Shown: in pieces, positions 16,314 to 25,274 of the stretch | Position numbering within the stretch: the first letter of the stretch is position 1 | Layout: each line of letters opens with the position of its first letter | DNA from: Desulfocurvus vexinensis DSM 17965 | GTDB taxonomy: Bacteria > Desulfobacterota > Desulfovibrionia > Desulfovibrionales > Desulfovibrionaceae | Assembly (NCBI RefSeq): GCF_000519125.1 | Contig: NZ_KI912582.1 | Location: 62,001 to 126,000, forward strand | Direction of reading: 5' to 3' | DNA length: 64,000 bases | The notes under the pieces: generated by a model | What the model was told of the DNA's origin: nothing | What the model saw: the letters and a program-made list of their open reading frames with translations, nothing else | Databases searched by the model: none | Program-made: the position numbers and the translations under genes

Positions 16314-16400
16314 CTCATCGGCAGGAACCGACGGCAAGGCCAAGTGCCGGGGTGCGGCACCAGTCTTGTTGACCTTGCCCGAAGAGCTACTCCCCTTCAG
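16302..16400 (-). promoter_or_regulatory. yybP-ykoY (manganese) riboswitch aptamer
   Basis: The minus-strand leader starts with CTGAAGGGGAGTAGC, containing the conserved GGGGAGTAGC of this class, and ends with GATGAGCGAGACCTTCAG. The ends CTGAAGG (16394-16400) and CCTTCAG (16302-16308) pair perfectly as helix P1. Aptamers of this class bind Mn2+ and usually switch expression on. Here P1 formation would break the terminator and allow terC transcription. Confidence 0.88.
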
Positions 16401-16410
16401 ATGGGGGCAT

Positions 16411-16438
16411 TGAATACGCCCGGGGCCTGCGGTGTCAA
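16411..16438 (-). promoter_or_regulatory. Promoter of the riboswitch-terC transcript
   Basis: TTGACA (16433-16438), 16 bases, TATTCA (16411-16416) on the minus strand. The predicted start is about seven bases further, directly before the first strand of the aptamer. Confidence 0.7.
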
Positions 16439-16589
16439 GGGTTTTGTTCCGGCCCTGGCGGGCGGCGGCGCGCGGACCCCGCCAGGAAAAGGCCACCCCC
16501 TTGCGTTGGCGCACCAGGGCGGCTACCCTGGCGCAGGGTCCGGATCGGGCGCAGCGCGGCTTGGTCCGGAGCCGGAAAAGGAGGCGGAT

Positions 16590-17765
16590 ATGACGCAGGA
16601 CATGGCGCCGGGCGTGATGCTGGACATGCGCAAGTTCGTGGCCCCGGAGTTCGTCTTCGGCCTGGGGGCCGCGCGGCTGGCGGGGCAGTACTGCCGCAAC
16701 CTCGGCGCGCGCAGGCCCCTGGTGGTGACCATGGCGGAGCTCCTGGAATACCCCTGGTGCCGCGACATCCTGGCCGGGCTGGCGGAGCACGGGCTGGAAT
16801 ACGCCGTGTTCAGCGACGTGTCCGAGAACCCCCGCGAGCACGAGGTGGCCCGGGGGGCGGAGTTCTACGCCCGGCAGGGCTGCGACGCCATCCTTGCCGT
16901 GGGCGGGGGCAGCGCCATGGACTGCGCCAAGGCCATCGGCATCGTGCACAGCAACGGCCAGGACGTGCTGGAATTCGAGGGCGTGGACATGGTGGCCAAG
17001 CCCGGCCCGCCCCTGGTCTGCGTGCCGACCACGGCGGGCAGCTCCGCCGACGTCTCGCAGTTCGCCATCATCAACGACACCACGCGCAAGGTGAAGATCG
17101 CCATCGTCTCCAAGACCGTGGTGGCCGATACCGCCCTGGTGGACCCCGGCGTGACCCTGACCATGAGCCGCGAGCTGACGGTGCACACCGGCCTGGACGC
17201 CCTGACCCACGCCGTGGAGGCCTACGTCTCCAACGCCAACGGCCCGGTGACGGACCTCTTTGCCCTGGAGGCCGTGCGCCTTGTGGGCACGCACCTGGCC
17301 GCCGCGGCGGACAACGGGCAGGACCTGGACGCCCGCGCCGGGATGATGCTGGCCAGCATGTACGCGGGGCTGGCCTTCTCCAACGCCATCCTGGGCGCCG
17401 TGCACAGCATGGCCCACAGCCTGGGCGGCTTCTCCGACCTGCCCCACGGCATGTGCAACGCCATCCTGCTGGACCTGGTGGCGGCTTTCAACTACGAGGC
17501 CGCGCCCGGACGCTACCGCGACGTGGCCACGGCCCTGGGCCGGGGCATGGGTGTGGCGCCCGGGCCGGGGCGCGAGGGCGTGCTGGACGTGTTGCGCCAG
17601 TTCAAGGCCCGCCTGGGCATGGACAAGCGCCTGGGCGAGCTGGGCGTGCGCCGCGAGGACCTGCCCCGGCTGGCCGAGCTGGCCATGCAGGACCCGTGCA
17701 TGGTCACCAACCCGCGCCAGCCGACCCGCGAAGAGATCGAGGCCCTGTATGCCCAGGCGTTCTGA
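16590..17765 (+). CDS. Iron-containing alcohol dehydrogenase
   Basis: 391 residues of the group III (Fe-dependent) alcohol dehydrogenase family, oxidising or reducing short alcohols and aldehydes with NAD(H). The dinucleotide-binding segment ILAVGGGSAMDCAKA, the phosphate segment CVPTTAGSSADVS and the metal region DALTHAVEAYVS with the later AVHSMAHSLGGFSDLPHG histidines are all present. ATG 16590 was chosen because AAAAGGAGG precedes it. The end overlaps the start of the GGDEF-EAL gene by 17 bases. It probably serves ethanol or other alcohol metabolism typical of sulfate reducers. Confidence 0.94.
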   Translation: MTQDMAPGVMLDMRKFVAPEFVFGLGAARLAGQYCRNLGARRPLVVTMAELLEYPWCRDILAGLAEHGLEYAVFSDVSENPREHEVARGAEFYARQGCDAILAVGGGSAMDCAKAIGIVHSNGQDVLEFEGVDMVAKPGPPLVCVPTTAGSSADVSQFAIINDTTRKVKIAIVSKTVVADTALVDPGVTLTMSRELTVHTGLDALTHAVEAYVSNANGPVTDLFALEAVRLVGTHLAAAADNGQDLDARAGMMLASMYAGLAFSNAILGAVHSMAHSLGGFSDLPHGMCNAILLDLVAAFNYEAAPGRYRDVATALGRGMGVAPGPGREGVLDVLRQFKARLGMDKRLGELGVRREDLPRLAELAMQDPCMVTNPRQPTREEIEALYAQAF

Positions 17766-19977
17766 GGGCGAAGGCGCTGGCCCGGGCGCGGGGGCGGGGG
17801 CCAGCGCGGGCGGGGAATCCTGCCCGCTGCTGGAGCGGCTCCTCGGCCTGGGCGAACGCCAGGTGCGCCGGGCCTACCTGCCCGAGCAGCAGAGCCGCCT
17901 GGAGGCGCTGGAGCGCTTCCGCTGCCTGCTGGAGAACATTTCCGACGCCATCTTGGTGGTCGATGTGGCCGATGGGACCCTGGTGGACGCCGCCGGGGCC
18001 GTGCAGGCCGTCACCGGGCAGCCCCCCGAGGCCATCCTGGGCCACAGGATCGACGAACTGCTGCTGGCCCAGACCGTGGAGTCGCTGTTTGCGGACCCGG
18101 GCCACCAGTGCCCCGAGGGCGCGGCCACGGTGCTGCATTCCGGGCTGCGCCACGCCGACGGCACCATCCGCCCGGTGGAGATCAAGGCCCAGCGGGCCGT
18201 GTTCGGCCCGCAGTGCTACGGGGTGCTCGTGGCCAGCGACATCACCGAGCGCATGCGCGCCCAGGAGCGGCTGCGCGAGTCGGAAATCCGCTACCGCACC
18301 GTGGCCGACCACACCTACGACATGGAATGCTGGCAGAGCCCGGCGGGCAAGCTGCTCTACGTCAGCCCGGCGTGCGAACGCATCACCGGCTACCGGCCCG
18401 AACGCTTCCTGGGTGATCCCGGCTTCCTGGAGACGCTCATCGTGCCCGACGACCGGGAGCTGTGGCTCCAGTCCATGGGCTGCGCCACGGCGCGCGACGC
18501 CGAGGGCGTGGATTTCCGTCTCCGGCGCCGCGACGGCGTCCTGCGCTGGGTCACCCAGGTCTGCCGCGCGGTGGTCACCGCCGAGGGCCGCGACCTGGGC
18601 ATCCGCTTCAGCCTGCGCGACATCACCGAGCGCAAGAAGGTCGAGGACCAGTTGCGCCACCAGGCCCTGCACGACCCCCTGACCGGGCTGGCCAACCGCG
18701 TCCTGTGCCTGGACCGCATCCGCCAGGCCATGCACCGCGCCCAGCGCCGCAAGGACTACAACTACGGCGTGGTGTTCATGGACCTGGACGGCTTCCGGGT
18801 CATCAACCAGAGCCTGGGCCATGCGGAGGGCGACGCGCTGCTGGTGGAGGTGGGGCGGCGCCTGCGGCGCTGCGTGCGCCACCTGGACACCCTGTCGCGC
18901 TTCGGCAGTGACGAGTTCGTGCTCGTGCTCGAAGAGCTGGAACGGCCCGGCGAGTCCGTGCGCGTGGTGCGGCGCGTGCGCGAGGAGCTGGCCAAGCCCC
19001 TGGCCATGAACGGACGCGACGTGCGCCTGACGGCCAGCTACGGCATCGTGTCCGTGCCGCGCGAGGCGCGCCCCGAGGAGGTGCTCCAGCACGCCAACAT
19101 CGCCATGCACCGCGCCAAGGAGAAGGGCCGCGACCGGCTGGCGGTGTTCTCCTCCAAGATGCTCGACCAGGTGGTGCGCCGTCTGGACCTGGAAAACGAC
19201 CTGCGCCGGGCCCTGGTGGCCGGGGAATTCGTGGCCCATTTCCAGCCCATCGTCGGGCTGGCCGATGGCCGGGTGCGCGGCTTCGAGGCCCTGGTGCGCT
19301 GGGACCACCCCGTCCGGGGCCGGATCTCCCCGGGGGAATTCATCGCCCTGGCCGAGGAGACCGGGTTGATCCACGCCCTGGGCATGGCCGTGCTGGACCA
19401 GGCCGTGCGGGCCATGGCCGCCTGGCGCCAGGCCGGGCTGTGCGCCGCCGACGCCTTCATGTCCGTGAACCTTTCGGCCCGCCAGTTTTCGCACAGGGAC
19501 CTGGTGCGCGCCATCCTGGAGAACCTGGACGCCCACGGCCTGCCGCCCGGGGCCCTGAACCTGGAGATCACCGAGTCGGCCATCATGGAAGACCCGGCCT
19601 CGGCCATCGACAAGCTCACGCGCCTCAAGGAGCACGGCATTCGCCTGAGTGTGGACGACTTCGGCACCGGGTATTCGTCCATGAGCTACCTCAAGCGCTT
19701 CCCCCTGGACCACCTGAAGATCGACCTGGGTTTCGTGCGCACCATCGACACGGACCAGGAGAACCTGGAGATAGTCAAGGCCATCATCAGCCTGGCCCAT
19801 TCGCTGCGCCTGTCCGTGGTGGGCGAGGGCGTGGAGCAGGCGGCCCAGGGCGAGATTTTGCGCTCCCTGGGCTGCGAGTACGGCCAGGGGTTCTTCTATT
19901 CCCGCCCGCTGGGCCGGGCCGGGGTCGAGGCCTTCCTCGCCGCCCGCCGCCCCGGGGCCGAGCCCATTCCTTCTTGA
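17749..19977 (+). CDS. PAS-PAS-GGDEF-EAL cyclic-di-GMP signalling protein
   Basis: 742 residues, no membrane segment. There are two PAS sensor domains (about 55-165 and 185-300), a GGDEF domain (about 305-465) and an EAL domain (about 480-735). The active-site motif is GSDEF (residues 386-390), one Gly short of consensus, with the product-inhibition site RHLD exactly five residues before it. The EAL domain has EALVRW (from 513), LEITES, DDFGTGYSSM and the later EGVE, so phosphodiesterase activity is likely. The GGDEF half may be catalytic or act as a GTP or c-di-GMP sensor. The start at ATG 17749 overlaps the alcohol dehydrogenase, an odd partner for a signalling protein. Confidence 0.93.
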   Translation: MPRRSEGEGAGPGAGAGASAGGESCPLLERLLGLGERQVRRAYLPEQQSRLEALERFRCLLENISDAILVVDVADGTLVDAAGAVQAVTGQPPEAILGHRIDELLLAQTVESLFADPGHQCPEGAATVLHSGLRHADGTIRPVEIKAQRAVFGPQCYGVLVASDITERMRAQERLRESEIRYRTVADHTYDMECWQSPAGKLLYVSPACERITGYRPERFLGDPGFLETLIVPDDRELWLQSMGCATARDAEGVDFRLRRRDGVLRWVTQVCRAVVTAEGRDLGIRFSLRDITERKKVEDQLRHQALHDPLTGLANRVLCLDRIRQAMHRAQRRKDYNYGVVFMDLDGFRVINQSLGHAEGDALLVEVGRRLRRCVRHLDTLSRFGSDEFVLVLEELERPGESVRVVRRVREELAKPLAMNGRDVRLTASYGIVSVPREARPEEVLQHANIAMHRAKEKGRDRLAVFSSKMLDQVVRRLDLENDLRRALVAGEFVAHFQPIVGLADGRVRGFEALVRWDHPVRGRISPGEFIALAEETGLIHALGMAVLDQAVRAMAAWRQAGLCAADAFMSVNLSARQFSHRDLVRAILENLDAHGLPPGALNLEITESAIMEDPASAIDKLTRLKEHGIRLSVDDFGTGYSSMSYLKRFPLDHLKIDLGFVRTIDTDQENLEIVKAIISLAHSLRLSVVGEGVEQAAQGEILRSLGCEYGQGFFYSRPLGRAGVEAFLAARRPGAEPIPS

Positions 19978-20039
19978 TGCATTCGGCGGATGTATGCTCT
20001 ACTGCCTGCGGTCACGACAACCGGCAGGCGAGGGCATCC

Positions 20040-20753
20040 ATGGGACTGTTGGGCAAACTGTTCGGGCGCGCGGGAGGCGCCGCCACACCCCTGGAGGCTG
20101 ACCCGCGCCTGGGGCGTGTGCTCGACGCCGTGCTCGACTGCTGCGAATACGCCCTGTTCGCGGGTGAGGGCGCGGCGGCCATGGCCGAGCGACTGGCGCG
20201 CCAGCGCCCCGACCGCGAGTGCCTGGCCTGCGAGCCGGGCGGCGACGCCTTCTACGCCGCCACCGCCCGCACGGCCAAGGTCAAGAACCTCTACCTCTTC
20301 AACCAGCGCCCGCGCGAGTTCCTGCTCGGGGTGCGCGACGGCAAGCCCTACCTGCTCGAGCGCGACACCCTGGTGGTGCTGCATGTGCCCGGGGGCGGCG
20401 CCGAGCGGCGGGTCTTCGACGAGGTGGCCTTCGTGGCCGAGAGCTTCGGGGCCGCGTTCCTGCTGGTGCTGGGTTGCCGGGTGCCCGGCGAGGCGGGCTT
20501 CGTCTACGATTCGCACCTGGGCCGCGAGTGCTCGCCGGCCAACCTCGTGCCGCACCTGGGCCAGGCCGAGGCCGGGCTGCTGCTGCCCGCTTACCCGCCC
20601 CCGGGCGGGCGGGCCCGGGCCAAGGGCTGGTGCCTGGCCACCCTGGGCCGCAACGCCCACCACCTGCCCCCCGAAGACGTGGCGCACCTGCTGCGCAAGG
20701 CCGAGCCCGAGGCCCCGCCCGCCCCGCAGCCGGACCCCGCCCCCGGGGCCTGA
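20040..20753 (+). CDS. Hypothetical protein
   Basis: 237 residues from ATG 20040, following the GGDEF-EAL gene by 62 bases. Family not recognised. The N-terminus (MGLLGKLFGRAGG) looks like a short amphipathic segment; cysteines cluster in LDCCEYALF and RECLACEPGGD. A central alpha/beta-like region contains NLYLFNQRPREFLLGVRDG, and the C-terminal 30 residues are Pro-rich and probably disordered. No signal peptide or helix crossing the membrane is seen. Codon use matches its neighbours, so I take it as a real gene of unknown role. Confidence 0.6.
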   Translation: MGLLGKLFGRAGGAATPLEADPRLGRVLDAVLDCCEYALFAGEGAAAMAERLARQRPDRECLACEPGGDAFYAATARTAKVKNLYLFNQRPREFLLGVRDGKPYLLERDTLVVLHVPGGGAERRVFDEVAFVAESFGAAFLLVLGCRVPGEAGFVYDSHLGRECSPANLVPHLGQAEAGLLLPAYPPPGGRARAKGWCLATLGRNAHHLPPEDVAHLLRKAEPEAPPAPQPDPAPGA

Positions 20754-20872
20754 TCCGGCCGTTGCCCCTCTCGCCCGGGCCGTTTCCGTCTGCGGGGCCT
20801 GCGCGCCCACGCCGCCCGGGCCTGGCCGTTTTTCCCCGCTCCCGGGCCTGGATTCGTCCACCCGGCCCGCAA

Positions 20873-20901
20873 TTTACAACCCCCGCGCGCGCATGTATCC
20901 T
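20873..20901 (+). promoter_or_regulatory. Candidate promoter of argJ
   Basis: TTTACA (20873-20878), 17 bases, TATCCT (20896-20901), about 75 bases before the argJ start. Confidence 0.55.
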
Positions 20902-20975
20902 GTGCGCCGCTTCGCCCCCGGGGCCCGGCCACGGGCCGCCCGCCCCCGGCGCCACCACCGCATACGGAGTCCGTC

Positions 20976-22151
20976 ATGCTCGTTCCCCAGGGTTTTTCCT
21001 TCGCCGTGGCCCAGGCCGGGTTCAAGCGCGAGGGCCGCTACGATCTGGCCGCCGTGGTCAGCGACGGCCCCGCGTCCAGCGCGGGGGTTTTCACCACCAA
21101 TCTGTTCAAGGCCGCCCCGGTGCTGGCGGGCATGCAGGCCATCGAGGCCTCGCCCACGGCCCGCGCCGTGGTGGTCAACTCCGGCCAGGCCAACGCCTGC
21201 ACCGGCGAGCCCGGGCTGGCCGACTGCCGCCAGAGCCTGGAGCTGGTCGGCGCCGCATTGGGCCTTGAGCCCGACGCCATCCTGCCCATGTCCACGGGCG
21301 TCATCGGCCCGCGGCTCAAGCTGGAGCGCTGGCGCGCGGCCATGGAACCCCTGGCGGCCAGCCTGGGCCAGGCCGGGCCCATGGACGCCGCCAAGGCCAT
21401 CATGACCACCGACACCTTCCCCAAGGTGGCCTGGGCCCGCGTGGGCGACACGCCCGCCGTGGTCCTGGGCATGTGCAAGGGCGCGGGCATGATCTGCCCG
21501 AACATGGCGACCATGCTGGGCATCGTGCTCACCGACGCCGCCGTGGACCCCGGCACCTGGCGCCAGATGCTGGCCCAGGCCGTGGACGAGAGCTTCAACC
21601 GCGTCACCGTGGACGGCGACACCAGCACCAACGACTGCGTGTTCGGCCTGGCGGGCGGGGCCAGCGGCGTGGAAGTCGTGGACGACGAGTCGGCCCAGGC
21701 GCTGTATGAGGCCCTGGTGGATGTCTGCCAGAGCCTGGCCTACATGATCGTGCAGGACGCCGAGGGCGGCACCAAGGTCATGCGCATCACCGTGGCCGGG
21801 GCCAGGGACGACGCCCAGGCCGAGCTGGCCGTGCGCGCTGTGGGCCATTCGCCCTTGGTCAAGACCGCGCTGTACGGCAGGGATGCCAACTGGGGGCGTA
21901 TCGCCGCCGCCCTGGGCCGCAGCGGCGCCGCCTTCGACCCCGCCGCCGTGACCATCGCCATCGGCGGGGTGGTCATCTTCGAGCAGGGCCGCCCCGTGGA
22001 CCTGGACATCGATGCCCTCATGGCCCCGGTGCTGCGCCGCCAGGACGTGGACATCGACGTGACCCTGGGCGACGGCCCGGGCGGCGCGGTGCTCCTGGCC
22101 TCGGACCTGACCCACGAATACGTGTCCATCAACGCCGACTACCGCAGCTAG
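20976..22151 (+). CDS. argJ: Glutamate N-acetyltransferase / amino-acid acetyltransferase
   Basis: 391 residues, cytosolic. It transfers the acetyl group from N-acetylornithine to glutamate, recycling acetyl in arginine synthesis; bifunctional forms also use acetyl-CoA. The self-cleavage site is PNMATML, with Thr179 the expected N-terminal nucleophile of the beta chain. Other family blocks are NSGQANACTG and STGVIG near the N-terminus and NWGRIAAALGRSG near the C-terminus. Length is normal and a candidate promoter stands upstream. The next gene begins eight bases after the stop. Confidence 0.96.
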   Translation: MLVPQGFSFAVAQAGFKREGRYDLAAVVSDGPASSAGVFTTNLFKAAPVLAGMQAIEASPTARAVVVNSGQANACTGEPGLADCRQSLELVGAALGLEPDAILPMSTGVIGPRLKLERWRAAMEPLAASLGQAGPMDAAKAIMTTDTFPKVAWARVGDTPAVVLGMCKGAGMICPNMATMLGIVLTDAAVDPGTWRQMLAQAVDESFNRVTVDGDTSTNDCVFGLAGGASGVEVVDDESAQALYEALVDVCQSLAYMIVQDAEGGTKVMRITVAGARDDAQAELAVRAVGHSPLVKTALYGRDANWGRIAAALGRSGAAFDPAAVTIAIGGVVIFEQGRPVDLDIDALMAPVLRRQDVDIDVTLGDGPGGAVLLASDLTHEYVSINADYRS

Positions 22152-22159
22152 GAGAGGCC

Positions 22160-22849
22160 ATGACCCGCGAACGTTCCGGCCCCGAGGGCCCGCAGGCCGG
22201 GGAACGCCTGGGGCGGCTGGCCGACTTCCTCTTCGAGGTCGGCATGCTGCGCAAGACCCCGCGCACGGGCTACCAGTTCCTGGGCACGGGGGCGGAAAAC
22301 GTGGCCGAGCACAGCTTCCGCACGGCGGTCATCGGCTGCGTGCTGGCGCGCCTGACCGGGGCCGACGAGGCCCGGACCACGCTGCTGTGCCTGTTCCACG
22401 ACCTGCACGAGGCGCGCACCGGCGACTTCAACTATGTGAACCACGCCTACAACCGCTCCGACCGCGTGCGCGCCCTGCAGGACGCCACCCGCGGCACCGG
22501 GCTCTCGGCCATGGTGCTGGGCATGTGGGAGGAGCTGGAGGGCCTGGACACCCTGGAAGCCCGCCTGGCGCAGGACGCCGACCAAATCGACCTGATCCTG
22601 AACCTCAAGGAGCAGGCCGACCTGGGCAACGGCTACGCAAGCAAGTGGCTGGCCTGCGCCCTGGAACGCCTGCGCACCGAGCAGGGCCGCGCCCTGGCCC
22701 GGCACATCGCCGAGACCGACCACACGGACTGGTGGTTCCTGGGCCAGGACGAGCAGTGGTGGAAGAACCGCAACGGCGTGAAGGACGGCCACGCGGGCGA
22801 GGACGGCCCGGCGCCCGGCGAGGGGCCCCAGGGGCCGGACGGGAAGTGA
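22160..22849 (+). CDS. HD-domain hydrolase (YfbR/nucleotidase type)
   Basis: 229 residues. The HD metal site is built from NVAEHSFRTAV, LFHDLHEARTGD and ARLAQDADQIDL, the pattern of HD-family 5'-nucleotidases and related phosphohydrolases. The C-terminal 30 residues are Gly/Pro/Asp-rich and probably disordered. It starts eight bases after argJ and is probably co-transcribed, though the pathways have no obvious link. The likely substrate is a deoxynucleoside 5'-monophosphate, by family analogy only. Confidence 0.85.
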   Translation: MTRERSGPEGPQAGERLGRLADFLFEVGMLRKTPRTGYQFLGTGAENVAEHSFRTAVIGCVLARLTGADEARTTLLCLFHDLHEARTGDFNYVNHAYNRSDRVRALQDATRGTGLSAMVLGMWEELEGLDTLEARLAQDADQIDLILNLKEQADLGNGYASKWLACALERLRTEQGRALARHIAETDHTDWWFLGQDEQWWKNRNGVKDGHAGEDGPAPGEGPQGPDGK

Positions 22850-22970
22850 CCCCCCCCCGTGCCGGACCCGGGCGCCGCAGGGCGCCGGGCCGGCGGGGCA
22901 GCAACGCGCGCGGGCGCGGGCCGGAGGGCCCGCACCCGCCTCGTTTTGCGCGCCAGCGCCCCGGCGCCCC

Positions 22971-24242
22971 TCAGCTTCCCGTGCCCGCGTCCGTGCCCGT
23001 GCCCGCGTCCGGCCCGGGCTGGTCTTCGGCGTACTTGTCGCGGATGGCGGCGATGACGTCGAAGATGTCCAGGAAGGCGTCCACCACGTCGGGGTCGAAG
23101 TGCGCGCCGCGCTCCGTGTGCAGCAGGTCGAGGATTTTCTCGTCGGGCCACGGTGGCTTGTAGGAGCGCCGCGAGCCCAGGGCGTCGAATACGTCGGCCA
23201 GGGCCACGATGCGTGCCTCAAGGGGAATTTCCGCCCCGGCCTTGGGCTGGCCCGGGCCCTGGGCCGCGGCCAGGTCGGCCAGCCGCCCGGGGTAGCCCGT
23301 GCCGTTCCACTTCTCGTGGTGGTTCAGGGCGATGCTGCCGGACATGGCGTCCAGCTCCGAGGTGGAGTTCTGGAACAGCCGGGTTCCGAAGACCGTGTGC
23401 ATCTGCATCACGGCGAACTCTTCGGGTTCCAGCCGGGCGGGTTTCTTGAGAATCTTGTCCGAGATGCCCACCTTGCCCACGTCGTGCAGCATGGCCGCCA
23501 CGCGGATCAGGTCCTTGGTCTTCTTGCGCTCGTGCTCGCCGATGCCTTGCATCAGGGCGTATTTGTGGTAGATCTCCGCCGAATAGGCCCCCACGCGGGT
23601 GACGTGGGCCCCGGTTTCCGAGGGGTCGCGCAGCTCGGCCATCTGCATCATGCGCAGGATCAGCTCGCGGGTCATTATGGCCCGCTCGATGGCCACCGAG
23701 GCCGCGTTGGCCAGCAGCGGCAGCACCACGCGCGCGTCCTGCGGGAAGGGCACCGCGCGCCCGGCGTCGTCCTTGGCGTTGATGAGCTGGATGACCCCCG
23801 ACACCGTGCCCTGGGAGGTCTTGACGGGCAGAGTCAGCATGGAGGTGGTGTGGTAGCCCGTCTTGCGGTCGAAGCTGGGGTTGAAGGCCACCGGGGAGTC
23901 CGCAGGCATGGCGTAGGCGTTGGCGATGTCCAGGGGCTGGCCGGTGGCGGCCACGTGCCCGACGATGGACGTGCCGTCGATGGGCAGGGTGAAGTCGGCG
24001 TAGATGTCCTTGGTGACGTCGCCCTGGCGGATGAAGGTGTCGTTGTGCACGTAGCCGAAGCGCAGGCGGCCGTCCTCCACGAGGTAGATGGTGCCCGCGT
24101 CGGCGCCCGCAATGCGCCGCGACTCGGTGAGGATGCGGTCCAGGATGGCGTCCAGGTCCTTGAGGCGGCTCAGTTCTTCGTTGATGGCCAGCAGCTCGCG
24201 GACCAGCTCGGCGCCGTCCGGGGCGGGGCAGGAGGATGGCAT
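22971..24242 (-). CDS. GAF-domain HD-GYP cyclic-di-GMP phosphodiesterase
   Basis: 423 residues. A GAF sensor domain (about 25-190; TIYLVEDGRLRFGYVHND, then TLPVKTSQGTVSGVIQLIN) is followed by an HD-GYP domain (about 210-400). The HD is in MLHDVGKVGI (residues 253-254) and the GYP block is NHHEKWNGTGYPGRL. HD-GYP proteins hydrolyse c-di-GMP to GMP. ATG 24242 was chosen because GGAGG lies four bases upstream, rather than the ATG at 24293. The C-terminus carries a short repeat (DAGTGT-DAGTGS). It is divergent from the mla operon. With the GGDEF-EAL protein at 17749, it gives this region two c-di-GMP enzymes. Confidence 0.92.
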   Translation of the reverse strand: MPSSCPAPDGAELVRELLAINEELSRLKDLDAILDRILTESRRIAGADAGTIYLVEDGRLRFGYVHNDTFIRQGDVTKDIYADFTLPIDGTSIVGHVAATGQPLDIANAYAMPADSPVAFNPSFDRKTGYHTTSMLTLPVKTSQGTVSGVIQLINAKDDAGRAVPFPQDARVVLPLLANAASVAIERAIMTRELILRMMQMAELRDPSETGAHVTRVGAYSAEIYHKYALMQGIGEHERKKTKDLIRVAAMLHDVGKVGISDKILKKPARLEPEEFAVMQMHTVFGTRLFQNSTSELDAMSGSIALNHHEKWNGTGYPGRLADLAAAQGPGQPKAGAEIPLEARIVALADVFDALGSRRSYKPPWPDEKILDLLHTERGAHFDPDVVDAFLDIFDVIAAIRDKYAEDQPGPDAGTGTDAGTGS

Positions 24243-24281
24243 CGGACCTCCGGCGGAATGGAATATTTCCCAGCCTATTGA

Positions 24282-24309
24282 AGTGTATCCCATCGGCGGG
24301 ATTCGTCAA
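24282..24309 (-). promoter_or_regulatory. Promoter of the HD-GYP gene
   Basis: TTGACG (24304-24309), 16 bases, TACACT (24282-24287) on the minus strand, about 40 bases before the start codon. Confidence 0.6.
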
Positions 24310-24493
24310 GCCGCCGGGTGGGCGAGGCTGCCCCGGCGGGGAGGGGGCGTGCTTGCCGCTGGCAAAACGCGGGGATTGATGGTAAGCGAGGTGGTTCCTT
24401 GGGGGCTCCGGGCCGTGGCCCGGGGGCGCAAGGGAAATTCTGGACACAAGCGGCACGCCTCCGCCAGGGGGGCGCATCGGGAGTCGGGCGCGG

Positions 24494-25264
24494 ATGACAC
24501 GGTTTTTCGCGTGGCTTGGCGGCGGGTTTCTCGAAGCCATGGCCGAATCGGGGCGCATGGCGCTGTTGCTGTGGGAGGCCACGCTCTCCCTGTTTCGTCC
24601 GCCGTGGCGGATCGGGCTGTTCTTCCGCCAGATGGAGTTCGTCGGCGTCAATTCGCTGTTCGTGGTCCTGCTCACCTCGCTGTTCACCGGCATGGTCCTG
24701 GCCTTGCAGACCTACCACGCCTTCCGGCTGTTCTCCGCCGAGGGGCTGGTGGGCGCCACGGTGGCCCTGTCCATGACCCGCGAGCTGGGCCCGGTGATCA
24801 CCGCGCTGATGGTCACCGGCCGTGCCGGGTCGGCCATTGCCGCCGAGATCGGCACCATGCGCGTCACCGAGCAGGTGGACGCGCTGACGGTCATGGCCAT
24901 CAACCCCGTGCAGTATCTGGTGACTCCGCGCGTGGTGGCCGGGCTGGTGATGCTGCCGCTGCTCACGGTGGTTTCCGATTTCGTGGGCATCCTGGGCGGC
25001 TATCTGGTGGGCGTGAAGATGCTGGGCATCAACGGCGGCATCTTCATGAACCGCATCTACGAGCTGGTGGAGCTGTCCGACATCTACAACGGCTTGGCCA
25101 AGGCCGCCGTTTTCGGCGTGATCCTGGCGCTTGTCGGCTGCTACAAGGGATTCTACACCTCCGGCGGGGCCGAGGGCGTGGGCCGGGCCACGACCCAGGC
25201 CGTGGTGCTGGCCTCGGTGCTCATCCTGGCCAGCGACTACATACTGACCTCGCTCATGATGTAG
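24494..25264 (+). CDS. mlaE: MlaE family lipid ABC transporter permease
   Basis: 256 residues, five to six membrane helices. It is the inner-membrane permease of an MCE-type system that moves phospholipids between inner and outer membranes. Family blocks are ELGPVITALMVTGRAGSAI and AEIGTMRVTEQVDALTVM. First gene of mlaE-mlaF-mlaD-yfcE-like, with ten bases to mlaF. No mlaA, mlaB or mlaC is present in the operon. Confidence 0.95.
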   Translation: MTRFFAWLGGGFLEAMAESGRMALLLWEATLSLFRPPWRIGLFFRQMEFVGVNSLFVVLLTSLFTGMVLALQTYHAFRLFSAEGLVGATVALSMTRELGPVITALMVTGRAGSAIAAEIGTMRVTEQVDALTVMAINPVQYLVTPRVVAGLVMLPLLTVVSDFVGILGGYLVGVKMLGINGGIFMNRIYELVELSDIYNGLAKAAVFGVILALVGCYKGFYTSGGAEGVGRATTQAVVLASVLILASDYILTSLMM

Positions 25265-25274
25265 AAGGCGCGAC

